Origin: Eubacteriales bacterium
GTDB lineage: Bacteria > Bacillota > Clostridia > Peptostreptococcales > Anaerovoracaceae
Direction: 5' to 3'
Assembly (NCBI GenBank): GCA_029098205.1
Contig: JAQXNW010000136.1
Location: 1-9,166, forward strand
DNA: 9,166 bases
Both the position numbers and the translations under genes were made by a program. The first letter of the stretch is position 1; every line of letters begins with the position of its first letter. The notes beneath the pieces are model-generated. The model was not told the origin of the DNA, made no database searches, and saw only the letters and a program-made list of their open reading frames with translations. Below, piece after piece: positions 1-5,818 of the stretch.

Positions 1-1003
1 GTCCGGACTTCAGGCTGCTTCGGCTGAAATCTACAAGTATGAGATTCCTGGCGGACAGTATTCGAACCTGAAGCCGCAGGTTGAGAGCTTCGGCCTCGGT
101 CATAAGTTCCAGGAAGTCAAAGAGATGTACCGCACCGTAAATCAGATGCTGGGCGATATTATCAAGGTAACGCCGACATCGAAGGTGGTCGGAGACCTCG
201 CGATCTTCATGGTTCAGAACGGACTGACTCCGGAGAACATCGTAGAAAAAGGCAAGAATCTGGACTTCCCGGATTCCACCGTTTCTTACTTCGAAGGAAT
301 GATGGGACAGCCGGAGGGCGGATTCCCGAAGGACATTCAGAAAGTTGTTCTTAAGGACAAGAAGCCGATCACAGTTCGCCCGGGAGAGCTTCTTGAGCCA
401 GAGGATTTCGACTATATCAAATCCGGACTTCGCAAGTACTTTAATCTGGAAGGAAATGACCGCGAAGCGATCAGCTATGCGATGTATCCGAAGGTATATG
501 AGGACTATCTGAAGACGATGGAAAAAGGTGACGATTTTGAGATGATGGGATCGGATATCTTCTTCCATGGACTTGCTGTCGGAGAAACCTGCGAGATTAA
601 GCTGCGCGAAGGAAAAGAATCTGTCTTCACGCTGAAGGAAGTGCGTCCGGTTGATCAGGACGGATTCCGTGAGTGCGTATTTGAGGTAGATGGAAATATC
701 CGCACGATTAAAGTTAAGGATAAGACGGTTGCAGCTGTAGCGGGCGGCGTTTCCACCCGTTATGCGGATCCGGACAATCCGAACGAAATCGGTGCGAATA
801 TTCCGGGAAATATCGTGAAGGTACTCGTGAAAGCCGGCGATGCGGTTGAAGAAAATCAGCCGGTAGCGGTTATCGAAGCGATGAAGATGGAAACAAACAT
901 CATTTCGACGGTTTCCGGCACTGTGAAAGAAATTCTTGTAAAAGAAGGACAGCAGGTGAAATCCGGCGAGCTGATCGCTGTCATCGATTTCCCGGACAAA
1001 TAA
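1..1003 (+). CDS. pyc: Pyruvate carboxylase, C-terminal part (5' end outside window)
   Basis: Biotin-dependent, ATP-driven carboxylation of pyruvate to oxaloacetate in the cytoplasm, an anaplerotic reaction. The open frame starts at base 2 and runs in from the left edge, so about 333 C-terminal residues are visible of a family that is usually near 1,150. The first ~60 residues (motif YEIPGGQYSNL) are the end of the carboxyltransferase domain. A middle linker/allosteric region follows (FFHGLAVGE), then a biotinyl carrier domain over about the last 70 residues. The biotin-accepting lysine is in EAMKMETN, codon 884-886. The long spacer between the carboxyltransferase end and the biotin domain favours pyruvate carboxylase over an oxaloacetate decarboxylase subunit. 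The usual GAPMPG-like turn ahead of the biotin domain reads GANIPG, a minor change. A hairpin terminator follows 43 bases after the stop. Confidence 0.95.
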   Translation, partial: SGLQAASAEIYKYEIPGGQYSNLKPQVESFGLGHKFQEVKEMYRTVNQMLGDIIKVTPTSKVVGDLAIFMVQNGLTPENIVEKGKNLDFPDSTVSYFEGMMGQPEGGFPKDIQKVVLKDKKPITVRPGELLEPEDFDYIKSGLRKYFNLEGNDREAISYAMYPKVYEDYLKTMEKGDDFEMMGSDIFFHGLAVGETCEIKLREGKESVFTLKEVRPVDQDGFRECVFEVDGNIRTIKVKDKTVAAVAGGVSTRYADPDNPNEIGANIPGNIVKVLVKAGDAVEENQPVAVIEAMKMETNIISTVSGTVKEILVKEGQQVKSGELIAVIDFPDK

Positions 1004-1045
1004 AGATACGGGCGGATCGATCTGCCGAATGCGAATGAAAGAATG

Positions 1046-1093
1046 AAATGCCGCAAGGAGGGAGGTGAATGCCTTCCTGCCTTGCGGCATTTT
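1046..1093 (+). terminator. Intrinsic terminator after pyc
   Basis: Perfect 13-bp stem (1046-1058 with 1080-1092). It extends through a G bulge at 1079 by seven more pairs (1059-1065 with 1072-1078, one G-U), with a six-base loop. Only four T residues end the hairpin (1090-1093), so termination may be incomplete. It lies between the pyc stop and the thiM start, where I see no good separate promoter, so readthrough into thiM is possible. The left arm also contains a Shine-Dalgarno-like AAGGAGG. Confidence 0.75.
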
Positions 1094-1120
1094 CTAACGA
1101 TGAGAAAAGAGAGATAGAAC

Positions 1121-1984
1121 ATGATTTCGAAAAAAGAGCTTCAGGAGAAAATCATTTCCTGTGCGTCAGAACTTCGCTCTGAGAATCCGATGTCTCCTTC
1201 GGTGACAAATGCGGTGACGATTAATTTTGTCGCCAATGCGCAGCTTGCGGTCGGAGGTTCTGCAGCGATGTGCTATCTGTCGGACGAACTCATAACACTG
1301 GGTTCCCTCACGGATTCCATCTATGTGAATCTGGGAACGATGCTTCCGCTACATGCGGACAGCATTCCTGAAACTGTAAAATATTATTATGGGCATGGGA
1401 AGAAGTGGACGCTGGATCCTGTAGGAATTGGATCCGGAAAAGTCCGCGGAAGCATCCTTCAGAAAGTAAAGGCGTATCCGCCGTCCATTGTCCGAGGAAA
1501 TGCATCGGAGATCCTTGCATTATGCCATCTCTGGGGGATTCTGGATGAAGAAGGGGACGGGCGCACCAGAGGTGTCGATGCGACAGAGCCCGTGGATTCC
1601 GCGAAGGACGCTGCCGTTCGCCTTGCACGTTTTACCAGAGGCGCGGTTTCGGTTTCGGGAGAAAAAGATCTGATTACAGATGGACAGGCTGTGATCTACT
1701 CCTATGGTGGTTCAAAATTCATGCCGATGGTAACCGGAATGGGGTGTTCTCTGGGCGGCGTTGCAGCCGCATACGCCTGCACCGGCGATCCGCTGACGGC
1801 CGCCGTCTGCGCAGCGAATGTGTATAATTTGGCCGGAAAGCGTGCAGAAGCGGAATCCAGAGGCCCGGGAAGCTTCTATGTCCATTTTATTGACCAGCTT
1901 TACCTTGCGTCTCCGAAAGATATCGCGGAAAATCCTTTTGACCTTGTGAGCGCAGATGAAGGGAAGGCAGATGGAAAAGAGTAA
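1121..1984 (+). CDS. thiM: Hydroxyethylthiazole kinase
   Basis: Phosphorylates 4-methyl-5-(2-hydroxyethyl)thiazole with ATP, the thiazole salvage step of thiamine biosynthesis; cytoplasmic, ribokinase-like fold. At 287 residues it is slightly longer than the usual 260-275. Family motifs appear in order: SVTNAVTINFVANAQL (27-42), NLGTM (70-74), DPVGIGSG (99-106), IVRGNASEI (123-131), GVDATE (151-156), SGEKDLITDG (179-188) and VTGMGCSLGG (204-213). C209 (codon 1745-1747) sits at the catalytic cysteine position of the usual GTGC motif, with Met in place of Thr. The segment GGSAAMCYLSDEL (45-57) differs from the more usual GASPxMA region, so this is a somewhat diverged member. The ribosome site before the ATG is weak (AAGAGAG). 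No THI-box (TPP) riboswitch is visible upstream, and no other thiamine gene is in view. The 3' end overlaps the next gene by 14 bases. Confidence 0.88.
   Translation: MISKKELQEKIISCASELRSENPMSPSVTNAVTINFVANAQLAVGGSAAMCYLSDELITLGSLTDSIYVNLGTMLPLHADSIPETVKYYYGHGKKWTLDPVGIGSGKVRGSILQKVKAYPPSIVRGNASEILALCHLWGILDEEGDGRTRGVDATEPVDSAKDAAVRLARFTRGAVSVSGEKDLITDGQAVIYSYGGSKFMPMVTGMGCSLGGVAAAYACTGDPLTAAVCAANVYNLAGKRAEAESRGPGSFYVHFIDQLYLASPKDIAENPFDLVSADEGKADGKE
1959..1967 (+). promoter_or_regulatory. Ribosome site that sets the start of the SGNH hydrolase
   Basis: AAGGGAAGG lies three to eleven bases before the ATG at 1971. An earlier in-frame ATG at 1956 has no comparable site in front of it, so 1971 is preferred. 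The site is inside the thiM coding sequence. Confidence 0.6.
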
Positions 1985-2642
1985 GCCGCGGACGTATCGG
2001 ATTTTCTGCTATGGGGATTCCAATACATATGGATATGATCCGAGAGATGGGTCAAGATATGAGGAGAACGAACGATGGCCGGATGTCCTTCAAAGCATTC
2101 TGAACGCCTGTGCTTCGGAAGACATGCGGTATTCTGTGCTTGCCGACGGATTAAACGGACGGGAGATTGATGTTTCTTCGGAAGGAGAAGAGGATATTTC
2201 CGGCGCGGTGTACCGCCGGACGCTTTTCCGCGTTTTTCCCTTTGACCTTCTCCTGATCATGCTGGGGAGCAATAATATTCCGAAAGGAGATTCTGCGGAA
2301 AAAATCACAGCGGGGCTTCTTCGAATGTGCAATAGCTGCGAAACCTGGATGGAACAAAAAACAGGGCAAAGACCCTCTGTTCTGATTCTTGCTCCTCCGG
2401 AATTCCGGGAGCAGAGCACCTTTTTTGTGGGAAATCTTGAGCGGATGGCAAAAGAAAGCCGGGCGCTTCCTTCTTATTTCCGGCGGATGGCGAATTCGCA
2501 TGGATATGATTTTCTGGATTCCAACGATGTGATCGAAGCCGGTCTTTGGGACGGCATTCATATGACGCCGGAAAACCACCGGACACTGGCCCGTGCGGCT
2601 GCATCTAAGGTTCTCAAGATCGCGGGACGAAGAGATGTTTAG
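1971..2642 (+). CDS. SGNH/GDSL-family hydrolase, arylesterase-like
   Basis: Predicted serine esterase or acyl-transferring hydrolase of the SGNH superfamily; the natural substrate cannot be read from sequence. From the preferred start it has 223 residues, typical for single-domain members. Block I is YGDSNTYGYD with nucleophile S17. Next come ENERWPDVL and block II DGLNGRE (conserved Gly), block III LGSNN (Asn), and block V DGIHMTPENH with D194 and H197 as the catalytic Asp/His (His codon 2559-2561). The GDSNTxG...RWP...GLNGR layout resembles the arylesterase-like subgroup that includes mycobacterial acyltransferase MsAcT. There is no signal peptide, so it is probably cytoplasmic. It overlaps the end of thiM by 14 bases, implying coupled translation, though no known pathway joins the two. 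Starting at 1956 would add five residues. Confidence 0.85.
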   Translation: MEKSKPRTYRIFCYGDSNTYGYDPRDGSRYEENERWPDVLQSILNACASEDMRYSVLADGLNGREIDVSSEGEEDISGAVYRRTLFRVFPFDLLLIMLGSNNIPKGDSAEKITAGLLRMCNSCETWMEQKTGQRPSVLILAPPEFREQSTFFVGNLERMAKESRALPSYFRRMANSHGYDFLDSNDVIEAGLWDGIHMTPENHRTLARAAASKVLKIAGRRDV

Positions 2643-2700
2643 AGAATAGAAGCTAAAATAGAAAAGTCAGGAAAAGAGGACAGAGCTGTTTTCTTTTCTG

Positions 2701-2757
2701 CCGATGATTCAGAGTTTATTTATCTGAAAAAGTATAAACCGGTCATCGGTTTTTCTT
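2701..2757 (+). terminator. Probable terminator of the thiM-esterase unit
   Basis: AAACCG (2736-2741) pairs with CGGTTT (2747-2752) across a five-base loop and runs into T residues to 2754. A longer alternative fold uses CCGATGA (2701-2707) with TCATCGG (2743-2749), enclosing a second stem GTTTAT/ATAAAC (2714-2719 with 2734-2739). The two folds are mutually exclusive, and both end at the same T tract. Confidence 0.55.
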
Positions 2758-2779
2758 ATTATCTGAAAATTCAAATTTG

Positions 2780-2788
2780 TGCTATATT
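2780..2788 (+). promoter_or_regulatory. Possible promoter for the NhaC-family carrier
   Basis: TGC-TATATT is an extended -10 match with no convincing -35 element. A second -10-like TATAAT is at 2810-2815, also without a good -35. Either would give a leader of roughly 90-115 bases before the start at 2912. This is a guess from motif matching. Confidence 0.3.
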
Positions 2789-2900
2789 TTAAGTAACTTA
2801 GAGAGTGGATATAATTTCCTAAAGGTAGTCCGCAGATCTTCAAGATGCATAAGCGGTGAACAAGAGGGAACATAAGAAGGAGGCATCTGCAAAAAGCAAA

Positions 2901-2906
2901 AGGAGG
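2901..2906 (+). promoter_or_regulatory. Strong ribosome binding site for the NhaC-family carrier
   Basis: AGGAGG lies five bases before the ATG at 2912 and fixes that start. A second, equally good site (AAGGAGG, 2877-2883) sits 24 bases upstream with no start codon at a usable distance. Confidence 0.8.
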
Positions 2907-2911
2907 ACTAA

Positions 2912-4336
2912 ATGAAAGAGAATCTAAACGATAAGAAAGTCAGCGGAATCGCGCTGCTTCCATTTATCATCTTTATCGTCATTTACCTTGGCGCGGGACT
3001 TATTCTTACAGCCAAGGGGAAGGAGATGGCATTTTACCAATTTCCTTCTGTAACGGCGATGTTCATAGCGGTTCTGGTCGCATTCATCATGATGCGAAAG
3101 CCCCTGAACGAATCGTTCCGGGTTTTCGTAAAAGGCGCAGCGAACGAAGATGTTATGACGATGCTGATCATCTACATCCTGGCGGGTGCTTTTTCAACCG
3201 TTGCGGCGGCTATGGGCGGCCGTGATTCTACGGTAAATATGGGACTGACATTCATACCTGCGCAGTTCCTGACAGCCGGAATCTTCGTGATTTCCGCATT
3301 CATGGGCACAGCAACCGGTACATCCATGGGAACCATCGGAGCGATCGTTCCGATCGCGGTCGGTGTTGCGGATAAGGGCGGTCTCAGCCTCCCGCTGGTA
3401 GTCGGAGCCTGCATCGGCGGCGCGATGTTCGGAGATAACCTCTCCATGATTTCGGATACGACCATCGCGGCGACAAGATCGCAGCACTGCGCGATGAAGG
3501 ATAAGTTCCGTGTGAATTTCTGGATCGCGTTCCCGGCGGCGATTATTACATTTATCGTATTGCTGATTGTCGGAAGACCGGAGCATGCGACAGCGATCGG
3601 TGATCTGAAATTCAGCTTCATTAAGGTTATTCCTTATCTTGCGGTACTGATTCTTGCTTTGATCGGAATGAACGTATTTCTGGTTCTGACGCTTGGTATT
3701 TTCTTAGCCGGAATCATAGGTATGGCGACAGGCAGTCTGACAATTTTCACATTCGCGCAGAATATTTGGACTGGTTTTACCGGAATGAACGAAGTATTCT
3801 TCCTGACGCTGTTCTGCGGCGGAATGTCTGAGATGATTACGCAGATGGGCGGAATTGGATGGCTGATTCAAAAGCTAAGAAAGGTCATGAAGGGAAATCA
3901 CTCCGCGCAGATTGGAATCTCTCTTCTGATTTCGCTGGTAGACTGTGCGACAGCGAATAATACAGTTGCCATCGTTGTAACGGGCGATGTAGCCAGAAAT
4001 GTATCGCATGAGTACCATGTCGATCCGAGAAGAACCGCATCGCTTCTTGATATTTTCTCCTGTGTACTTCAGGGAATCATCCCTTACGGCGCGCAGATGC
4101 TGACAGCGGTTGCGCTGCTGAATGCATATCTGGGGAAATCGTCTTTTGCTCCGACGGATATTCTTCCGTACATGTGGTACAACTGGATTCTTGCTGGTGT
4201 AGCACTTCTGTCGATCTTCATTCCGTTTGCGGATGGCGTTACCCGAAAGAATCCTTGGAACTGGGAGTACGACTGTGCGGAATCTAATGTTGAGGAAGCG
4301 AAGAAGGCGCGTGCAGAAGAAGCAGCTGAATTATAG
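2912..4336 (+). CDS. NhaC-family Na+/H+ antiporter-like carrier
   Basis: Multi-pass inner-membrane secondary transporter of 474 residues, about 10-12 hydrophobic segments (for example residues ~12-33 and ~46-62), with a short charged C-terminal tail rich in Glu, Ala and Lys. The diagnostic NhaC-family signature is GDNLSMISDTTIAATRSQ at about 174-191. Family members exchange Na+ for H+, or couple ion flow to organic substrates such as malate/lactate (MleN). Some members were predicted by comparative genomics to carry methionine (MetT). The lysR/methionine gamma-lyase pair next door makes amino-acid or sulfur-compound transport plausible, but the substrate is inferred from context only. It is probably transcribed alone: a terminator-like hairpin lies before it and a strong terminator after it. 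Family assignment is firm; substrate is not. Confidence 0.88.
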   Translation: MKENLNDKKVSGIALLPFIIFIVIYLGAGLILTAKGKEMAFYQFPSVTAMFIAVLVAFIMMRKPLNESFRVFVKGAANEDVMTMLIIYILAGAFSTVAAAMGGRDSTVNMGLTFIPAQFLTAGIFVISAFMGTATGTSMGTIGAIVPIAVGVADKGGLSLPLVVGACIGGAMFGDNLSMISDTTIAATRSQHCAMKDKFRVNFWIAFPAAIITFIVLLIVGRPEHATAIGDLKFSFIKVIPYLAVLILALIGMNVFLVLTLGIFLAGIIGMATGSLTIFTFAQNIWTGFTGMNEVFFLTLFCGGMSEMITQMGGIGWLIQKLRKVMKGNHSAQIGISLLISLVDCATANNTVAIVVTGDVARNVSHEYHVDPRRTASLLDIFSCVLQGIIPYGAQMLTAVALLNAYLGKSSFAPTDILPYMWYNWILAGVALLSIFIPFADGVTRKNPWNWEYDCAESNVEEAKKARAEEAAEL

Positions 4337-4407
4337 CCAGAGAATTGAAGCAGCGATTGCTTCCTGACTGCATAGTAAAAGTATATTCAGAAAAGGAAAA
4401 ATATGAA

Positions 4408-4435
4408 CGGTTTCGCCTGAATACAGGCGAAATCG
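4408..4435 (+). other. Strong hairpin after the carrier gene
   Basis: TTTCGCCTG (4411-4419) and CAGGCGAAA (4424-4432) form a perfect 9-bp stem with a four-base loop; three further pairs, one of them G-U, extend it to 4408-4435. No T tract follows, so it is not a complete terminator. It could stabilise the transcript 3' end or pause polymerase ahead of the terminator at 4457. Confidence 0.55.
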
Positions 4436-4456
4436 ATAATAATATGAAAGTCAGAG

Positions 4457-4493
4457 AAGGGGACTCGGATGAAGAATCCGGGTCCCCTTTTTT
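4457..4493 (+). terminator. Strong terminator between the carrier and lysR
   Basis: A 14-bp stem (4457-4470 with 4476-4489, one G-U pair) with a five-base loop GAAGA is followed by T residues to 4493. It terminates the carrier transcript on the plus strand. The convergent lysR gene ends about 60 bases away, and the same hairpin may also help stop the lysR transcript, although the minus-strand T run is poor. Confidence 0.9.
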
Positions 4494-4497
4494 ACAG

Positions 4498-4520
4498 GCT
4501 TCAGCTCGCTGAGCTGGAGC
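4498..4520. other. Hairpin beyond the 3' end of lysR
   Basis: GCTTCAGCTC (4498-4507) pairs with GAGCTGGAGC (4511-4520) over a three-base loop, 10 pairs with one G-U. No T tract follows on either strand. Confidence 0.4.
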
Positions 4521-4553
4521 GAATATCTTTAAGTCATGCGGAATTATTTGGTG

Positions 4554-5513
4554 TTATTCAAGATATTTTTCACGGAGCATCTCTGTATACTCGAGAGATT
4601 CCGTCAGTTTTTTCTTCAGAATCTCCAGAAAATCCCAGACAGTCTCAGGAAGCTGGTTTACCGGAGGAGAGATCCAGCAGAGCTCGAGCGGCGGTTCGCC
4701 CTTAATGGGTATTGAAAGGATTCCATCGGATGCCTGATTCGGAAGAAGGAGGCCGCTTCCCGTCGTATAGCAGTCGGTTTCCCTGAGCACCTGATAGTTT
4801 AGCAGACGCTCAGAAATGCTGATGTACTGGCGGTTATGCTTCATATCCGGCGTTTGATATTCTTCCAGAAAATCCGCAGCAAGACTTTGTTCATGTTCAA
4901 AAGCGAGATAGGGGAACTTCGGGAGTTCCGACGCATCAACTTCTTTACTCCGGGTCAGTGGATGCCCCTTCCGAACATAGACGGAAGGTCTTGCTTCGCA
5001 CAATTTGTGGATTTCGAGCTTCCTGGAGATAATCATGTGGCGGACAATATGGTTGGGGTATCCGGTTAAAAACAGAATCCCGATATCGGCATGGTGTGTG
5101 GCCACATCCTCAATCAGCGTGTCGACCTCTTCTTCTTTCAGCAGATAGCGGAATCTCTTTCCCATCCGTGTCTTTATATATTCGATGAACGCGGCGTCGG
5201 TAAAAGGATACCGAAGGGACGCAATGGACAAAGAAACCGTACCGGTGTCATCGCTGTCCTTGTTCTTATAAAGATCTTCAATCCATTGCTTCTGCTCCAG
5301 AAGAGAATTCGCATAGCTGAGAAATTCTTTCCCTTCAGCGGTGAAGACGACGCCCCGGTTCGTGCGTTCAAAAAATGTGATACCCAGTTCCTCTTCCAGG
5401 TCATGAATGGAGGTGGATATCCCGGACTGAGAGAGGAAAAGGTGCTGCGCGGCCTTGTTAATGGAGCCGCATTTTGAAATTTCAATAAGATACGTCAATT
5501 GCTGAAATGTCAT
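4554..5513 (-). CDS. LysR-type transcriptional regulator
   Basis: DNA-binding regulator of 319 residues, the standard LysR length. Residues 1-60 form the winged helix-turn-helix; the motif core is INKAAQHLFLSQSGISTSI (18-36), followed by DLEEELGITFFERTNRG and the wing. Residues from about 90 to 300 form the two-lobed effector domain (LSIASLRYPF, DIGILFLTG). The start at 5513 is preceded by GAGGTGA. It is divergent from methionine gamma-lyase, and a palindrome matching the LysR T-N11-A rule lies between them. This arrangement is standard for a LysR regulator that controls both the neighbour and itself. The coinducer is unknown; methionine, a pathway intermediate or another sulfur compound is an inference. 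It is not obviously MetR or CysB. Confidence 0.92.
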   Translation of the reverse strand: MTFQQLTYLIEISKCGSINKAAQHLFLSQSGISTSIHDLEEELGITFFERTNRGVVFTAEGKEFLSYANSLLEQKQWIEDLYKNKDSDDTGTVSLSIASLRYPFTDAAFIEYIKTRMGKRFRYLLKEEEVDTLIEDVATHHADIGILFLTGYPNHIVRHMIISRKLEIHKLCEARPSVYVRKGHPLTRSKEVDASELPKFPYLAFEHEQSLAADFLEEYQTPDMKHNRQYISISERLLNYQVLRETDCYTTGSGLLLPNQASDGILSIPIKGEPPLELCWISPPVNQLPETVWDFLEILKKKLTESLEYTEMLREKYLE

Positions 5514-5547
5514 TATTCACCTCAAATACTTTTAGTCGCTTTTGGCT

Positions 5548-5576
5548 ATTATAATTCCAGCATTCTTTTCTGTCAA
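5548..5576 (-). promoter_or_regulatory. Consensus sigma-A promoter of lysR
   Basis: Read on the minus strand, TTGACA (5576-5571) and TATAAT (5553-5548) match consensus at all twelve positions with an ideal 17-bp spacer. Transcription should start near 5541, about 28 bases before the lysR ATG. So perfect a promoter suggests strong intrinsic activity held down by repression, possibly by LysR bound to the palindrome two bases upstream of the -35. Confidence 0.85.
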
Positions 5577-5578
5577 TT

Positions 5579-5603
5579 CTGTTATCTCTTTGGTCGATAA
5601 CAG
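5579..5603. promoter_or_regulatory. Palindromic LysR operator between lysR and megL
   Basis: CTGTTATC-N9-GATAACAG is a perfect inverted repeat with 8-bp arms. Its inner bases satisfy the LysR-family T-N11-A rule (TC-N9-GA). It is centred near 5591, about 66 bases upstream of the proposed megL start of transcription and directly behind the lysR -35. This is the normal place for a LysR recognition site that activates one gene and autoregulates the other. Confidence 0.75.
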
Positions 5604-5641
5604 ATTAAAGATTTTGCGAATTACCACATTTTTCTGAATTG

Positions 5642-5650
5642 TGTTACGAT
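5642..5650 (+). promoter_or_regulatory. megL: Possible megL promoter (-10 element)
   Basis: TGT-TACGAT is an extended -10 match with no good -35, as expected for an activator-dependent promoter. It predicts a start near 5657, which puts the operator centre at about -66. TTTTCTG (5630-5636) and CAGAAAA (5658-5664) form a second inverted repeat around it. The evidence is motif matching and spacing only. Confidence 0.4.
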
Positions 5651-5686
5651 AAAGATACAGAAAAGAAAGGTTGCTAAGAAAGCAGA

Positions 5687-5727
5687 ATGTTCCTGGTTTT
5701 TATTCCACTCTCTCAGATTCGGAACAT
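5687..5727 (+). other. Long-loop inverted repeat in the megL leader
   Basis: ATGTTCC (5687-5693) and GGAACAT (5721-5727) are perfect complements separated by 27 bases. This may be a stem closing a larger leader structure; no known riboswitch was recognised in it. Confidence 0.3.
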
Positions 5728-5764
5728 ACGGGCTGTGTGAAGCGGCAATTTCGAAAGGGCAAAA

Positions 5765-5799
5765 TTTTCAAAGAGTGAAAACGTCCGGGTACGTTTTCA
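5765..5799 (+). promoter_or_regulatory. Competing hairpins just before the megL ribosome site
   Basis: TGAAAACGT (5776-5784) pairs perfectly with ACGTTTTCA (5791-5799) over a six-base loop, ending about five bases before the AAAGGA ribosome site (5804-5809). The same TGAAAA (5776-5781) can instead pair with TTTTCA at 5765-5770. The stems exclude each other, so this could be a translational switch or simply a stable 5' hairpin. Confidence 0.4.
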
Positions 5800-5818
5800 A
5801 AAGAAAGGATGGGTAACA

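Noticed and set aside
1004..1182. TPP riboswitch upstream of thiM
   Set aside because: A CTGAGA string occurs at 1178-1183, but it is inside the thiM coding region and no other THI-box elements accompany it.
3172..3621. Overlapping minus-strand frames within the carrier gene
   Set aside because: Antisense to a clear NhaC-family gene, low-complexity composition and no homology I recognise.
4469..4705. Plus-strand frame of 78 codons after the carrier gene
   Set aside because: It starts inside the terminator stem and runs antisense through the 3' end of lysR.
5514..5818. SAM riboswitch or T-box ahead of megL
   Set aside because: None of the conserved core sequences of those elements is visible; the leader hairpins present do not match their architecture.
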